Of a stretch of DNA of 7,598 bases, positions 5,518-7,598 are shown one piece after another. Source of the DNA: Flectobacillus sp. (GTDB lineage: Bacteria > Bacteroidota > Bacteroidia > Cytophagales > Spirosomataceae); contig JARXAV010000330.1 of the NCBI GenBank assembly GCA_029865665.1, forward strand, positions 1 to 7,598, read 5' to 3'. The position numbers and the translations under genes are program-made. Each line of letters opens with the position of its first letter. Position 1 is the stretch's first letter. Below the pieces are notes generated by a model. It ran no database searches. It saw nothing but the letters and a program-made list of their open reading frames with translations, and was not told where the DNA came from.

Positions 5518-7598
5518 ATGAAACAATTATTCACCAGCTTATTACTTTTATTATCCCTTGTCAGCTTCGCTCAGTCGGGCAGCATTTCAGGAAATGTATT
5601 CACCTCCGACGGCAAAGCAGCCCAATTTGTCAATGTCATTTTAAAAGGGACAAACAAGGGTACTGTTGCCGATAAAGAGGGGAAATATGAATTCAAGGCA
5701 CTCAAGGCGGGTACTTACACAGTTCAAGCAAGTTTTGTAGGATTAAAAACAGAAACGAAAAAGGTAACTCTACTCGAAAATGCTACCATCACCCTTGATT
5801 TTGACCTCAGCATTAATGCCAAAGAATTAGAAGAAGTAGTCGTTACCAGTAATCCGAGTAAATATGTGACCGATTACCCTTCGATTTCACTCCGCTTAAA
5901 AACGCCCTTACTGGAACTACCTCAAAATATTCAGGTCGTAACGGCTCAAACCTTAAAAGACCAGCAGATTTTTGATATGTCGGAAGGAGTTACTCGGAAT
6001 GTGAGTGGAGCTTCTCGTTCGGAACATTGGGAAACATACAGTCGTATTGTGATGCGTGGGTCGAGAATTGCCGCTTTCAGAAATGGGATGAACGTAACCG
6101 AAGTATGGGGGCCACTCACCGAAGACATGAGTATGGTCGAACGCATTGAAATTGTGAAAGGGCCAGCAGGTTTTATGCTTGCAAGTGGCGAACCAAGCGG
6201 CTTTTATAATGTGGTAACGAAAAAACCAACAGGGCTCACCAAATCAGAAATTGGTATGACCGTAGGGAGTTTTGGAACCTACCGAAGTACCGCAGATTTT
6301 GACGGTAAATTAAGCAAAGACGGTAAAATTCTGTATCGCCTCAACGTAATGGGACAAATGAAAGGTACACACCGTGATTTTGAATATAACAATCGGGTGT
6401 CGGTTGCTCCCGTTGTGAAGTACCAAATTAACCCAAGCACTTCATTAACAGCAGAATACACCTACCAAGGAGTTGAGATGTCGCCGATTGGTTCAGCTTA
6501 TGCTTTCTCGGCAAAGGGTATTAGTGATTTACCCTATAATTTCACCACCTTAGAAGCGAATCTTAAACCTACTACCATCAAAGACCAATCGTTATTTGTA
6601 ACCCTTTCGCACAGCATTAATGCCAATTGGAAGTTTACAGGTCAACTAGCCTATTTGCATTACGACCAAGTGGGACAAAGTCTTTGGGCATCGGGCTTTA
6701 GTGGTGATACCTTAAAAAGAACCACGTCAATCTGGGATATTTTAGGGACAACCAAAGTAGGGCAATTCTTCTTAAATGGCGATGTACAAACAGGAAGTAT
6801 CAAACACCGTATTTTAGCAGGATTAGATATGGGCAATAAAGACTATTATCATGATTGGTCACAAAGCGGAAAAATTGGAAATCTAAACGTTTATAATCCT
6901 GTTTATGGACAAATAGCAGCCAAAGATTACCCCAAATTTGACCGTAGTTTAGACATTCGTGAGCGTGGTATTCATTATAACAATAGCTATACAGCATTGT
7001 ATGCTCAAGATGAAATCAGATTATTGAACGATAAACTACGATTTACGTTGGCAGGACGCTATACTACCACCAACGACCAAGACCCTTATTCGGGTACTGT
7101 TAAAGCAGAGAAATTTACACCTAGAATTGGGCTTAGCTATTCAGTAAATAAAAATACCAGTGTGTATGCAGTCTATGACGAAGCCTTTATTCCGCAAGCA
7201 GGAGGCACGTTTGAAGGAAAGAAATTTGACCCTGTTATTGGCGATAATAAGGAAATTGGCATCAAAAGAGAATGGTTAAACGGGCGTTGGAATGCTTCCG
7301 TGGCAGCTTATCGCATTACAAAAAATAACGTATTGACAGATGATCCTAACCACCAATTTTTCTCTATCCAATTGGGACAAACACAAACACAGGGTATTGA
7401 ATTTGATGTACGTGGGCAACTGTTGGAAGGCTTAGAATTGACCATGAACTATGCCATTACCGATGCGAAAGTAACCAAAGACACGGACGGTTCTCAGGTA
7501 AGCAGACAAGTGCCAGGCACTGATAAGTATATTTTTAATACGTGGTTAAACTATCGTTTCCAATCGGGACAAGTAAAAGGATTAGGTTTATCCTTTGG
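5518..7598 (+). CDS. TonB-dependent siderophore-type outer-membrane receptor, 3'-truncated
   Basis: 693 residues are visible before the right edge; full-length relatives have about 780-810, so the last barrel strands are missing. It should import a ferric siderophore across the outer membrane using TonB-ExbBD energy. Residues 1-18 form a Sec signal peptide (MKQ, a Leu-rich core, then SFA before Gln19). Residues about 22-98 are a carboxypeptidase-regulatory-like beta-sandwich (GSISGNV, KGTNKGTVADKEGKYEF), the usual Bacteroidota N-terminal extension. EEVVVTS (105-111) is the TonB-box-like segment. The plug follows, with LPQNIQVVTAQTLKDQQ (134-150), an RG segment (VMRGS, 178-182) and ERIEIVKGPAGFMLASGEP (208-226) then SGFYNVVTKKP. 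These are hallmarks of the FhuA/FpvA siderophore-receptor subfamily rather than the SusC glycan type. From about 240 on is the 22-strand barrel. No SusD-like gene is visible, but downstream is not seen. The ligand cannot be told. The promoter overlaps a Fur-like operator, which fits iron control. Confidence 0.93.
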   Translation, partial: MKQLFTSLLLLLSLVSFAQSGSISGNVFTSDGKAAQFVNVILKGTNKGTVADKEGKYEFKALKAGTYTVQASFVGLKTETKKVTLLENATITLDFDLSINAKELEEVVVTSNPSKYVTDYPSISLRLKTPLLELPQNIQVVTAQTLKDQQIFDMSEGVTRNVSGASRSEHWETYSRIVMRGSRIAAFRNGMNVTEVWGPLTEDMSMVERIEIVKGPAGFMLASGEPSGFYNVVTKKPTGLTKSEIGMTVGSFGTYRSTADFDGKLSKDGKILYRLNVMGQMKGTHRDFEYNNRVSVAPVVKYQINPSTSLTAEYTYQGVEMSPIGSAYAFSAKGISDLPYNFTTLEANLKPTTIKDQSLFVTLSHSINANWKFTGQLAYLHYDQVGQSLWASGFSGDTLKRTTSIWDILGTTKVGQFFLNGDVQTGSIKHRILAGLDMGNKDYYHDWSQSGKIGNLNVYNPVYGQIAAKDYPKFDRSLDIRERGIHYNNSYTALYAQDEIRLLNDKLRFTLAGRYTTTNDQDPYSGTVKAEKFTPRIGLSYSVNKNTSVYAVYDEAFIPQAGGTFEGKKFDPVIGDNKEIGIKREWLNGRWNASVAAYRITKNNVLTDDPNHQFFSIQLGQTQTQGIEFDVRGQLLEGLELTMNYAITDAKVTKDTDGSQVSRQVPGTDKYIFNTWLNYRFQSGQVKGLGLSF

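Noticed and set aside
5481..5675. 64-codon plus-strand frame overlapping the start of the TonB receptor
   Set aside because: It is an out-of-frame shadow of the receptor's signal peptide and N-terminal domain.

Overview
The window reads as Bacteroidota chromosome, most likely Cytophagales-like. Three things point there: an AT-rich composition (about 40% GC in sampled housekeeping stretches), a TonB receptor with an N-terminal carboxypeptidase-regulatory-like extension, and promoter elements of the Bacteroidota type (TTTG at -33, TAnnTTTG at -7) without clear Shine-Dalgarno sites. The genus-level guess is inference from protein flavour only.

Layout, left to right: (1) the 3' part of a class I fructose-1,6-bisphosphatase gene (+), closed by a good intrinsic terminator. 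(2) A stand-alone DUF262-DUF1524 gene (+) of the GmrSD type IV restriction family. It is clearly AT-richer than its neighbours (about 29% against 40% GC in sampled lines) and probably an acquired defence gene. (3) A convergent intergenic region with one weak hairpin and one perfect 12-bp hairpin that can terminate transcription in both directions. (4) A 600-residue minus-strand protein with nitronate-monooxygenase-like TIM-barrel signatures, extra helical regions and a cysteine group. (5) Upstream of it on the same strand, a 70-residue protein that looks like a heavy-metal-associated (HMA) domain without its CxxC metal site. (6) A 469-bp intergenic region holding a perfect 22-bp inverted repeat. 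(7) A TonB-dependent siderophore-type receptor (+), running off the right edge.

The most interesting part is the region 5404-5483. Each arm of the inverted repeat contains a Fur-box-like 19-bp imperfect palindrome and a TTTG at the -33 position. Exactly 20 bp outward on each side lies a -7 element: TAATTTTG (perfect) facing left, AAACTTTG (one mismatch) facing right. This is a mirror-symmetric divergent promoter/operator. Its rightward half would drive the siderophore receptor with a short leader. Its leftward half points at the HMA-like and flavoprotein-like genes through a leader of about 350 nt. If correct, the receptor, the cysteine-less HMA-like protein and the NMO-like protein form one co-regulated, probably iron-responsive, unit. 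The promoter geometry is visible in the sequence; the regulator's identity and the shared function are inference.

No rRNA, tRNA, CRISPR array, insertion sequence or integrase was recognised.
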